A program made the translations under genes and the position numbers. From the NCBI GenBank assembly GCA_900548565.1, contig URKV01000085.1, forward strand, positions 1 to 7,967: a DNA stretch of 7,967 bases, given 5' to 3'. Each line of letters begins with the position of its first letter. Position 1 is the stretch's first letter. Below are positions 1 to 6,965 of this stretch, piece after piece. Under the pieces are notes generated by a model. That model had not been told where the DNA came from, made no database searches, and saw nothing but the letters and a program-made list of their open reading frames with translations. The DNA is from an uncultured Collinsella sp. GTDB taxonomy: Bacteria > Actinomycetota > Coriobacteriia > Coriobacteriales > Coriobacteriaceae.

Positions 1-48
1 TCTACACGCGTAAGATCGTCGGCAGCGTCAGATGTGTATAAGAGACAG
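1..48 (+). other. Illumina P5 tail, i5 index and Nextera read-1 adapter (artefact)
   Basis: This is synthetic library sequence. Bases 1-7 (TCTACAC) match the 3' end of the P5 primer. Bases 8-15 (GCGTAAGA) sit where the 8-base i5 index belongs and match, from memory, Nextera index S517/N517. Bases 16-48 are the complete 33-base Nextera read-1 adapter, ending in the 19-base Tn5 mosaic end at 30-48. The genomic insert starts at about base 49. The same adapter occurs inverted at the other end of the window. Confidence 0.98.
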
Positions 49-1268
49 AATTTATGCTGCAGGTAAATGACGGCTTCCTCGTTTTCCCAGTCGGTCTGGA
101 TGACCATGCGCTCGATGGCACGACCGACCACGCGGAAGGCACCGGGCTCTTCCTGAACAATGCGGAAACGCTTCTCACGCTGTAGGCGGCGGCGCTCCCA
201 CTCATCGTCGCGCAGAACGACCGGCTCATCGGAGACAGCCAACTCGGCGCGCAGCTTAGCCACCTGCTCGCCCACGGCAAGCATCAGCGTGTTGAGACCG
301 GCACCCGTCACGGCGGACACGGCAAAGAACATATGGCCGTCGTCGAGCGCTGCACGCTTGAGGTCGGCAATCTTGTCGGCCGTGCCCGGCGCGTCGCACT
401 TGTTGGCAACGACGATCTGCGGACGCTCAGAAAGCTCAGCGCCATACTGTTCGAGCTCGCGGTTGATGATGCGATAGTCCTCAACCGGATCGCGATCCTC
501 AAAACCACCCGTCATATCGACGACGTGCATGATCAGGGCCGTACGCTCGATGTGGCGCAGGAACTGATGGCCCAGGCCCTTGCCCTCGCTCGCACCCTCG
601 ATGAGGCCGGGGACGTCGGCAACGACATAGGAGTACTCGCCGGCACGCACCATGCCCAGATTGGGCACGAGCGTGGTAAACGGGTAGTCGGCAATCTTAG
701 GACGGGCGGCGCTCATGCGCGCGATGAGCGATGACTTACCCACCGAGGGGAAGCCTACGAGCGCGGCATCGGCCATAAGCTTCATCTCGAGCTCAATCCA
801 GTGCTCCTCGGCCGGTTCGCCCAGCTGAGCAAACGCGGGCGCGCGGCGCACCGACGTCACAAAGTGCGTGTTGCCCAGGCCACCGGCACCGCCGGGCGCC
901 ACGACGACGCGCTCGCCATCGTGCACCAGATCGGCAATCTCGAACATCGGGGTCTGCGTCTCGGGGTCGAGCTCGCGCACCACGGTACCCATAGGGACCT
1001 TGAGAATCAGGTCCTCGCCGCTCTTACCGTTACGGCGGGCACCCTGCCCGTGCGTGCCGCGCTCGGCGCGGAAGTGATGCTTAAAGCGGTAATCGATCAG
1101 CGAAGACAGCTGAGCATCGGCCTGGATAACGACATTGCCGCCACGACCGCCGTCGCCGCCATCGGGGCCGCCCTTGGGGACAAATGCCTCGCGCCTAAAC
1201 GACATGCATCCGGCTCCGCCGTCGCCGCCGCACACGTTAATGCGGCTGATATCGGTGAACTGTGACAA
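49..1268 (-). CDS. obgE: GTPase Obg (ObgE/CgtA), 3' end missing
   Basis: Obg-family GTPase, a 50S ribosome assembly factor also linked to stress and growth control. About 406 genomic codons are present and open throughout. The N-terminal glycine-rich Obg fold is clear (GGDGGAG near residue 13, then VPKGGPDGGDGGRGG). The G domain follows: P-loop GFPSVGKSS at residues 172-180, switch I Thr in DYPFTT (198-199), DVPG from D218, NKCD at 289-292 and SAVTG from S318. The C-terminal OCT domain is entered but cut at YLQHK, so roughly 25-50 residues and the stop are lost at the adapter junction; the frame then runs open into adapter. The start is TTG at 1266-1268: an in-frame TAG lies five codons upstream at 1281-1283, and AGGAGG lies 8 bases before the TTG. 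CTG or ATT just upstream are weaker options. It follows rpmA, the usual arrangement, after a probable terminator. Confidence 0.96.
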
Positions 1269-1284
1269 CAGAATCGCCTCCTAC

Positions 1285-1327
1285 AAAAAGAGGGAGACCC
1301 TTGAATCCTAAAACTCAAGTGCCTCCC
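1285..1327 (-). terminator. Intrinsic terminator or attenuator between rpmA and obgE
   Basis: On the minus strand a 12-pair stem forms between 1327-1315 and 1304-1292. GGGAGGC pairs with GUCUCCC (one G-U wobble), then there is one A-G mismatch, then CUUGA pairs with UCAAG, around a 10-base loop at 1305-1314. The stem is followed directly by UCUUUUU (1291-1285). This is a standard Rho-independent terminator layout. Because the obgE Shine-Dalgarno begins only a few bases after the U-run, it probably acts as a partial terminator, letting a fraction of rplU-rpmA transcripts reach obgE. Efficiency cannot be judged from sequence. Confidence 0.75.
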
Positions 1328-1352
1328 ACATATGTGCTCTATGAAGGGTGAA

Positions 1353-1610
1353 TTACGCGTTCGCGAGCGGGCGTACGCTGACCCTGTGCTTGATACCCTT
1401 GTGGAACTCAACGGTACCGTCGACCAGCGCGAACAGCGTGTCGTCCTTACCACGGCCAACGTTCTCACCCGGGTGGATGTGCGTGCCGTGCTGACGGACG
1501 AGAATCGTGCCCGTGGTTACCGTCTGGCCGGCATAGCGCTTCGTGCCAAGGCGCTGACCGCGGGAGTCACGGCCATTACGGGAGGAACCGAGTCCTTTTT
1601 TGTGTGCCAT
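1353..1610 (-). CDS. rpmA: 50S ribosomal protein bL27
   Basis: Ribosomal protein bL27 of the large subunit, whose N-terminal tail reaches toward the peptidyl transferase centre and contacts tRNA. The 85-residue product has normal family length and the conserved start MAHKKGLGSSRNGRDS, followed by QRLGTKRYAGQ and RQHGTHIHPGENVGRGKDDTLFA (two parts of the bL27 signature). The mature-type N-terminus begins straight at the initiator Met; there is no cleavable extension of the Firmicutes kind. It lies 33 bases after rplU with a weak Shine-Dalgarno (GTAGGT, about 8 bases before ATG), so it is most likely cotranscribed with rplU from the promoter before rplU. A terminator hairpin follows its stop codon. 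Confidence 0.98.
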   Translation of the reverse strand: MAHKKGLGSSRNGRDSRGQRLGTKRYAGQTVTTGTILVRQHGTHIHPGENVGRGKDDTLFALVDGTVEFHKGIKHRVSVRPLANA

Positions 1611-1643
1611 TGTGTATACCTACTCTTTCGTTACGAGTGTAAT

Positions 1644-2018
1644 CTACTCGGCGACGGGAGCCTCGGCAACAGCCTCAGCCTCTGCCTTGACAGCCTTCTT
1701 GGCGCGGGAGGTAGCCTGAACCTTCACGATCTTCAGCTTGGTGAGCTGCTGACGGTGACCCTTCAGACGACGATAGCGCTTGCGCTTGTGGAACTTGAAG
1801 ACCAGCTGCTTCTCGCCCTTGAACTGCTCAACGATCTGAGCGGTAACCTTGGCCTTGGCCAGCTTGTCGGGATCGGTGACGATCTTCTTACCATCGTTGA
1901 GGAAGATAACCGGCAGGGTGACCTTGTCGCCCTCATTGCCCTCGATCTTCTCGACGGTGATGACATCGTCGGTGGCGACCTTGTACTGCTTGCCGCCCGT
2001 GTTAACGATTGCGTACAT
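1644..2018 (-). CDS. rplU: 50S ribosomal protein bL21 with Ala/Glu-rich C-terminal tail
   Basis: Ribosomal protein bL21, a 23S rRNA binding protein of the large subunit. The core carries the family start MYAIVNTGGKQYKV and the basic signature FKFHKRKRYRRLKGHRQ (residues 74-90). The product is 124 residues, longer than the typical ~103, because of a tail from about residue 104 (SRAKKAVKAEAEAVAEAPVAE) that is rich in Ala, Glu and Lys and probably disordered. I chose the ATG at 2016-2018 rather than the upstream in-frame ATG at 2037-2039. The inner one has GAAGGG nine bases before it and gives the canonical N-terminus, whereas the outer one has no visible ribosome binding site and would add MHEGQVN. 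It is first in a short rplU-rpmA unit with its own promoter. Confidence 0.97.
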   Translation of the reverse strand: MYAIVNTGGKQYKVATDDVITVEKIEGNEGDKVTLPVIFLNDGKKIVTDPDKLAKAKVTAQIVEQFKGEKQLVFKFHKRKRYRRLKGHRQQLTKLKIVKVQATSRAKKAVKAEAEAVAEAPVAE

Positions 2019-2060
2019 GTTTACTTGCCCTTCATGCATCAGTTAGTGCAACAGCCGAAT

Positions 2061-2089
2061 ATAGTAGCAGGCGAAAATACCCCCGTCAA
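2061..2089 (-). promoter_or_regulatory. Sigma70-type promoter for rplU-rpmA
   Basis: On the minus strand TTGACG (2089-2084) and TACTAT (2066-2061) are separated by exactly 17 bases, a near-consensus -35/-10 pair. Transcription would start near 2054, giving a 5' leader of about 35 bases before the rplU ATG at 2018. The -35 box overlaps the stop codon (2088-2086) of the preceding DUF2344 gene. The leader is too short for a large L21-type autoregulatory RNA structure, and I see no terminator between the DUF2344 gene and rplU, so readthrough from upstream is also possible. Confidence 0.75.
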
Positions 2090-2898
2090 CGAGTATGTGG
2101 AGCAAATCCACAAGTTCGCACAGGTATGGGGCTGACGAGTCGGCCCTCGTCGTCCTCGCATGCTTGATTCTGACGCTCGACATCGTAGGAGCAGATGGTC
2201 ACGAGGTCTTGCATACCGGTGGAAACAATAGGTGCATCCACGCCCGGGGTCAAGCCCTGCAACAAAACATCAGCAGCAGAAAGCAAAATCTCCGGACGCA
2301 TGGAGCCCTCGTTGTCGGCATGGGTGTCGAGCATGAGCACCAAATGGTCCGGGCGCTCCCCCGCCGTGAGCTCATAGCCCACGAGCGTGTGGTCCAAATC
2401 CAAGCGCTTGCTCTTTTTTCCGCGCGCGTAGTCGATGCCGTGACCCGCGCGCAGCGTGTCAATCGCACGACGCACCTCGTCGGCGCTTACGGGCGCCTCG
2501 GAATCCAAGTGCAGGTCGATGCGATACGACAGGCGCGTGAGCTGCGCCGTCAACGCCGGCGTGCGCACGTCGATGTACGCCGCCTCGATGGGCGCCAGAT
2601 CGGCCGGAGACGCCGCAGCCAGGCGCTCAAACGCCTCGTCGAGCGCCACGAACTCGGTCATAAACAGGTCATACCACTCGCAGGTCGACGACGTACCAAC
2701 CGGTAGCGCCGAAGAGAAGCCCACGCGCATGTGCGGAGAGAAGCCCTGCGTGACGGCATAGGGAAGTCCCGCACGGCGCACGATGCGCTCAATGGTATGG
2801 ATCACTTCGAGATGGCCCAGGTACTTAAGGCGATCGCGCTTGCCATAGCGAACACGAAGTCTAAAGAGCGTGGGGTTGTCGGTCAGGCGCTCACTCAT
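2086..2898 (-). CDS. TIGR03936/DUF2344 radical SAM-linked protein
   Basis: A 270-residue protein of the DUF2344 (TIGR03936) family, found beside or fused to TIGR03960-type radical SAM proteins. The family's biochemical role is not known to me. The conserved N-terminal segment is visible: RLRVRYGKRDRLKYLGHLEV, ERIVRRAGLPYAVTQGFSPH (about 37-56) and VGFSSALPVG (about 59-68). The rest is more variable, and there is a polar tail of about 20 residues. No signal peptide or membrane segment is apparent, so it is probably cytoplasmic. Its ATG overlaps the stop of the radical SAM gene as ATGA (2895-2898), indicating translational coupling and probably equimolar partners. A GGGTGA motif a few bases before the start may act as the ribosome binding site. 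In many bacteria an rng (RNase G) gene comes next, but here rplU follows. Confidence 0.9.
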   Translation of the reverse strand: MSERLTDNPTLFRLRVRYGKRDRLKYLGHLEVIHTIERIVRRAGLPYAVTQGFSPHMRVGFSSALPVGTSSTCEWYDLFMTEFVALDEAFERLAAASPADLAPIEAAYIDVRTPALTAQLTRLSYRIDLHLDSEAPVSADEVRRAIDTLRAGHGIDYARGKKSKRLDLDHTLVGYELTAGERPDHLVLMLDTHADNEGSMRPEILLSAADVLLQGLTPGVDAPIVSTGMQDLVTICSYDVERQNQACEDDEGRLVSPIPVRTCGFAPHTR

Positions 2899-4772
2899 GC
2901 GCGATCACCCATCAATACATTCTTGGCGTGGAGCGTGGGGCAGATCCCGCAGCCGGTGCACGACGTGCGGGTGCAGTCGGGAGTCGTGACGCCCTCGAGC
3001 GAGCGACGGTACTCGCGCTCGAGGAAGCCGCGCGTGCAGCCGGGGCTCACGTGCTCCCAAGGCAGGCGCCAGTCCAACTCGTAGGGCAGGTGCACGAGCT
3101 CATTGAGGTCGATGCCGTTTTTGGCAGCAGCCTCCTTCCAGTTATCGAGTGAGAAATGCTCTACCCAGGCGTCAAAGCGAGAGCCCGAACGCCAAGCGTC
3201 GATGATGACGGGCGTCATGTCACGACCGGCGCGGGACAGCGCGGCCTCGATGAGCGAGGTCTCGGCATCGTGGTAATGCACGCGAACGGCACGGTTGCGA
3301 ACGCTCGTGATAAGCAGCTTCTGGCGACGCTTGACGTCGTCGTAGTCGAGCTGCGGGCACCATTGGAACGGCGTGGCAGCCTTGGGGATAAAGACCGAAA
3401 CCGAGATGGACACCGAGATCGAGCCGCGACGAGCCTTGGGCACCACGGAACGACCGAGCTCCAGCACGTGATCGGCCAGATTGGCGATGGCCACGATGTC
3501 CTCGTCGCGCTCGCCGGGAAGGCCCATCATAAAGTAGAGCTTCATGCGGTTCCAGCCGGCCTCGAAGGCCGCCTTGGCCGCACGGTCCAGGTCCTCCTCG
3601 GTCACGTTCTTGTTAATGATGTCGCGCATGCGCTGGCTGCCGGCCTCGGGCGCGAACGTCAGGCCGCCCTTCTTTTCGCCGGCGACCGACTCGGCCATAT
3701 CCACGCCAAACGAATCCAGGCGCTGCGACGGAATAGACACGCGAATACCCGTATCCTCCAGGCGACGGTTGAGCCTGCCGAGCACGTCGCGAATGCAGGA
3801 GTGGTCGGTCGTGGAGAGCGAGGTCAGCGACACCTCGTCATAGCCGGTCTTTTCCAGACCCTGAATCACCGACGAGACGATCTGGTCGGCCGAGCGCTCG
3901 CGCACCGGGCGATACGTCATGCCGGCCTGGCAAAAACGACAGCCGCGGGCGCAGCCGCGCAGGATCTCGATAGACAGGCGGTCGTGGACCAGCTGCGCAT
4001 AGGGCACGCACGACTGCGACAGCGGATTCGTGGCGCCGAAATCCTCGACGACGCGCTTGAAGACCACGGTCGGCGCATCCTTGCCCTCACGCGGCACGGT
4101 GTAGCCATGCGGCGAGCAGGGCTCGTCGTGACGAACCTCATAGAGCGACGGCACGTAGTTGCCGGCAATGGATGCAAGCTGCTCGACAATCTGCGCGCGC
4201 GGGACCCCTTCGTCACGCAGGCGGCGATGCAGCTGGCAGGTCTCGAGCAGCGATTCCTCGCCCTCGCCGATGAGGATAACATCGAAGAAGGCCGCGTACG
4301 GCTCGGGGTTGTACACCGAGGGGCCGCCGGCGATGATAATGGGGTCGTCCTCGGTGCGGTCAGCCGCTAACAGCGGAATACCAGCGAGGTCGAGTGCCTC
4401 GAGGAAGTTCGTCACCGCCATCTCGTGCGGCACATGCAGGCCGACGATATCAAACGAAGCGACCGGCGCCGCACCCTCGAGCGACAGCAGCGGAATGCCC
4501 GCCTCGCGCATGGCGTCGCCCATATCGGGCCACGGCACATAACCGCGCTCGCAGGAAATGCCCTCGGCCTGGTTGAGGATGTTGTAGAGGATGGCGATGC
4601 CCTGGTTGGGCAGACCGACCTCGTACACATCCGGATAGATCAGACAGCAACGGTAGTCGGCATCGGCCTTGGAAAGCGTGCCCCACTCGTGATCGATATA
4701 GCGACTCGGCTTCTCGACCTTGGCGAGCAGCGGCTCAATGAGATGAAAACAGTCTTGGTACGGAACGCGCAA
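2895..4772 (-). CDS. TIGR03960 family B12-binding-type radical SAM protein
   Basis: A 625-residue radical SAM enzyme of unknown substrate. Residues about 40-180 resemble a cobalamin-binding-type domain (CLIYPDVYEVGLPNQG, FDIVGLHVPHEM, IIAGGPSVYNPEPYAAFFD, IGEGEE), although I see no DxHxxG cobalamin-ligand motif. The radical SAM core carries the CxxxCxxC iron-sulfur motif CARGCRFC with C274, C278 and C281, followed by LTSLSTTDH, FAPEAGSQRMR (373-383) and MMGLPGE (415-421). The C-terminus has a second cysteine group, C600, C605, C608 and C611, which may hold another cluster. The start is TTG at 4770-4772: the stop of the preceding gene is in the same frame only four codons upstream, and AGGGG lies six bases before the TTG. 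It is 9 bases from the DUF697-like gene and overlaps the DUF2344 gene by 4. A role in RNA or ribosome modification is a guess from its neighbours. Confidence 0.93.
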   Translation of the reverse strand: MRVPYQDCFHLIEPLLAKVEKPSRYIDHEWGTLSKADADYRCCLIYPDVYEVGLPNQGIAILYNILNQAEGISCERGYVPWPDMGDAMREAGIPLLSLEGAAPVASFDIVGLHVPHEMAVTNFLEALDLAGIPLLAADRTEDDPIIIAGGPSVYNPEPYAAFFDVILIGEGEESLLETCQLHRRLRDEGVPRAQIVEQLASIAGNYVPSLYEVRHDEPCSPHGYTVPREGKDAPTVVFKRVVEDFGATNPLSQSCVPYAQLVHDRLSIEILRGCARGCRFCQAGMTYRPVRERSADQIVSSVIQGLEKTGYDEVSLTSLSTTDHSCIRDVLGRLNRRLEDTGIRVSIPSQRLDSFGVDMAESVAGEKKGGLTFAPEAGSQRMRDIINKNVTEEDLDRAAKAAFEAGWNRMKLYFMMGLPGERDEDIVAIANLADHVLELGRSVVPKARRGSISVSISVSVFIPKAATPFQWCPQLDYDDVKRRQKLLITSVRNRAVRVHYHDAETSLIEAALSRAGRDMTPVIIDAWRSGSRFDAWVEHFSLDNWKEAAAKNGIDLNELVHLPYELDWRLPWEHVSPGCTRGFLEREYRRSLEGVTTPDCTRTSCTGCGICPTLHAKNVLMGDRA

Positions 4773-4781
4773 CGAAAACCC

Positions 4782-5711
4782 CTAAGCAGCGAGATCGGAT
4801 ACGTCCTGGTAGGACGCCATAGGACGGGTGGCGCCGGCGACCGTGGTTACCAGGTCGCGAACGCGAGAGAACGTGGCCGTGACAACCTCGTTGGCACGGC
4901 TGTAGTCGACATCGCGCTCATAGAGCGAAACGAGTGCACGGCCCATGCCATAGGTGCCCGCGGCGGCAGTGAGCGCCTTGACGGCAAACCCAATATGCGG
5001 CGTCTGCTTGACGAGCGCGCGGGTAACCGCGCGGATCACAAGACCGCCGGCAAGCACGCCCGCGACCTCGTAGCCGCGCTCGGGCTTAATGCCGCGTCCA
5101 AAGACGGCAGCGAGCTCAAAGAGCATGCCCACCTGCGCCAGCGCCATAACGGGATAATCGGCGCCCGGTAAAAACACCAGTGCACCGGTCGCCATATTGG
5201 TGAGCGCGCACGAGGTGATGATACGATTGGCGGCCGCGATGCGCATGAAGGCAAAGTTCGCCGCAAAAGCCGTTTCCTTGTCGGTGCGATCGAGAATCCA
5301 GCGGGCAAGCGTCTCGAGCAGATACGTCTTATCAGTTGCCGCAACCACGCCGAGCATGGGCGTGGACTCCTCGATAAACGGCACCTCCACAGCAGACTCG
5401 GCAAGCACGCACACGGGCGCGCCGGCGATCACGAGCTCCTGCACGGCACTCTCCAAGCGGTCGGAACCACACGAGAGCACCAGTACCACATCGGTATCGG
5501 TCTTTGGAGCAATTCGCTCCTCCCCCAGACGCTCGACGCGCACAATGCCCGAGGTCGTCTGCGGCACAAAGGCGTCACGCACCGTCTCGGCCAGAAAGCG
5601 CGAGGCGGACGAATCCAGATAGACCGAGACGCGCACCGGCGTATCGGAATCCTTCTTAACGGACGCGCCCATCTTAAAAGCGCGGGTCAGCTTATCTACG
5701 GGAATTTTCAT
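4782..5711 (-). CDS. DUF697-like membrane-associated protein, possible degenerate GTPase
   Basis: A 309-residue protein of unknown function. The C-terminal part (about 150-262) resembles DUF697/YcjF-type domains: alternating hydrophobic stretches with ANRIITSCALTNMATGALVFLPGADYP (161-187), a second segment about 214-234, and KALTAAAGTYGMGRAL (245-260). That suggests membrane association. DUF697 is often joined to an HSR1-type GTPase domain. Here the N-terminal half (about 26-142) has a similar strand/helix rhythm (VRVSVYLD, DVVLVLS, APVCVLAES, then a helix before the hydrophobic part), but SSASRF stands where a GxxxxGKS P-loop would be and no NKxD is seen. It could therefore be a non-binding relic, or simply unrelated. 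The ATG at 5709-5711 has a strong GGAGGGG site six bases upstream. It lies 18 bases after rodA and 9 before the radical SAM gene, so it belongs to the same operon. Confidence 0.7.
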   Translation of the reverse strand: MKIPVDKLTRAFKMGASVKKDSDTPVRVSVYLDSSASRFLAETVRDAFVPQTTSGIVRVERLGEERIAPKTDTDVVLVLSCGSDRLESAVQELVIAGAPVCVLAESAVEVPFIEESTPMLGVVAATDKTYLLETLARWILDRTDKETAFAANFAFMRIAAANRIITSCALTNMATGALVFLPGADYPVMALAQVGMLFELAAVFGRGIKPERGYEVAGVLAGGLVIRAVTRALVKQTPHIGFAVKALTAAAGTYGMGRALVSLYERDVDYSRANEVVTATFSRVRDLVTTVAGATRPMASYQDVSDLAA

Positions 5712-5729
5712 AGCAAACCCCTCCAGCGG

Positions 5730-6956
5730 TTACGCGGCGCCCGAACGATGCCGCCATATGGATTGTACGATACCCACCGTCAGCAGCTGAATCATCATCG
5801 AAGACGAACCGAAGCTAATAAACGGTAGCGGAATACCGGTAATCGGCATCATGCCGATGCACATGCCGATGTTTTCGAAGGTCTGGAACGCCCACATGCC
5901 AACGATGCCAACACACGAAAGACGCAAAAACAGGGACTCACACTTAAAGGCGACGCGAATCGTCGAAAAGATCAACAGCACGTAGAGGCACAGGAGCAAA
6001 AAGGAACCACAAAAGCCAAAGGTCTCGGACAGAAAGGCGAAGACGAAGTCGGTGTGGAACTCAGGCAGAAAGCCGCCGGCCGACTGCGTCGCATGGCCCA
6101 AACCCTTACCAAAGAAGCCGCCCGAGCCAACGGCGATAAGCGACTGCTGCAGGTTGTAGGCATCGTCCGAATCGGCATTATCGGGGTCGATAAAGACCGT
6201 CAGACGGTTCATCTGATACTGCTTGATGAGCACATCGTGGCCAAGCAACGAATCAAAGACCGAATCGAGCGCCAGGACGAGGGCCACCAGGCCCACGAGC
6301 AGGGCCAGGGTCGACAGCACCCATTCGCGGCGTGCACCGCTCATACAAATGACGATGGCACCCGAAACCAGCACGACCAGGCCCGAGCCCAGGTCGCCCA
6401 TGGCAACGACGGCCAAAAACGGAATGGACAGCATGCCGCAGAGCTTGACGTAGTCGCGAACGGTATCGATGCGACCGTTATACTGCGAGCCAAGCGTAGC
6501 AATAAAGAAGATGGTGATGAGCTTGGCAAGCTCAACCGGCTGGAATGTCAAGCCGATACCGGGAATCTTGATCCAGCCCGTCATACCCAGACCGCCCGTA
6601 TAGGACAGACCCGGAATCTTTGGCGAGAGGATCACAATCAGGTCGATGACGAGCAACGCCGTCGAGAAATTGGAAATACCGCGCAGATCGGTACGCCAGA
6701 CCAACACCGCCAGCACCGCCCCGATGCCAATTCCCAGAAGATGGCGTGAAAACGAGGCATCGGCCTTAAACTGCGAAGCCGACCAGATGATGATGGCACC
6801 GTAGGCGACGAGCGCCACAGTAGCCACGAGCACACCGATATGCACCTTTTGGCGAAACGTGCCGCGCGAGGCCGAAAGTTGCTTGTTGACGCGGTCCAGG
6901 CTGCTGCGAGAGCCGGTCTTGGTTGAACGGAACAGATCCGCCGGAGAAAAATCCAT
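5730..6956 (-). CDS. rodA: Rod-shape SEDS peptidoglycan glycosyltransferase RodA
   Basis: SEDS-family integral membrane glycosyltransferase that polymerises lipid II during lateral wall growth, working with PBP2. At 408 residues it has normal RodA/FtsW length, with a cytoplasmic N-terminal stretch of about 38 residues and then about ten hydrophobic segments. Family motifs are FQPVELAKL (138-146), GDLGSGLVVL (187-196), NLQQSLIAVGSGGFFGKGLG (268-287), LPEFHTDFVFAFLSE (297-311) and PITGIPLPFISFGSSS (371-386). The Asp of HTDF (D303) matches the loop aspartate needed for activity in characterised RodA proteins, from memory of the family. RodA rather than FtsW is preferred because PBP2 lies directly upstream. 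ATG at 6954-6956 has AGGAGG five bases before it, and that site shares bases with the PBP2 stop codon. The last motif reads SFGSSS rather than the common SYGGSS. Confidence 0.93.
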   Translation of the reverse strand: MDFSPADLFRSTKTGSRSSLDRVNKQLSASRGTFRQKVHIGVLVATVALVAYGAIIIWSASQFKADASFSRHLLGIGIGAVLAVLVWRTDLRGISNFSTALLVIDLIVILSPKIPGLSYTGGLGMTGWIKIPGIGLTFQPVELAKLITIFFIATLGSQYNGRIDTVRDYVKLCGMLSIPFLAVVAMGDLGSGLVVLVSGAIVICMSGARREWVLSTLALLVGLVALVLALDSVFDSLLGHDVLIKQYQMNRLTVFIDPDNADSDDAYNLQQSLIAVGSGGFFGKGLGHATQSAGGFLPEFHTDFVFAFLSETFGFCGSFLLLCLYVLLIFSTIRVAFKCESLFLRLSCVGIVGMWAFQTFENIGMCIGMMPITGIPLPFISFGSSSMMIQLLTVGIVQSIWRHRSGAA

Positions 6957-6965
6957 CGCAACCTC

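Noticed and set aside
2..280. Minus-strand frame at the left end ending SYTHLTLPTILRV
   Set aside because: It is out of frame with obgE, and its C-terminus is translated adapter, a well-known contamination signature.
2019..2039. Upstream in-frame ATG for rplU adding MHEGQVN
   Set aside because: No ribosome binding site precedes it, and bL21 proteins normally begin MYAIV, which has its own Shine-Dalgarno.
2019..2085. L21 leader RNA or terminator before rplU
   Set aside because: The leader from the predicted start is only about 35 bases, and I found no stable hairpin with a U-run in the 67-base gap.
1332..2135. Plus-strand open frame of 267 codons across rplU and rpmA
   Set aside because: It is antisense to two certain ribosomal protein genes and their promoter, with a Leu-rich composition typical of a shadow frame.
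3156..4370. Plus-strand open frame of 404 codons
   Set aside because: It lies wholly antisense to the radical SAM gene, has low-complexity Arg/Ala/His-rich composition and no recognisable motifs. Long antisense frames are expected in GC-rich coding DNA.
4425..5171. Plus-strand open frame of 248 codons
   Set aside because: It runs antisense across the boundary of two well-supported minus-strand genes and shows no family motif.
6054..6749. Plus-strand open frame of 231 codons
   Set aside because: It is antisense to rodA, which carries all SEDS motifs, and its His/Gln/Asp-rich product resembles no known protein.
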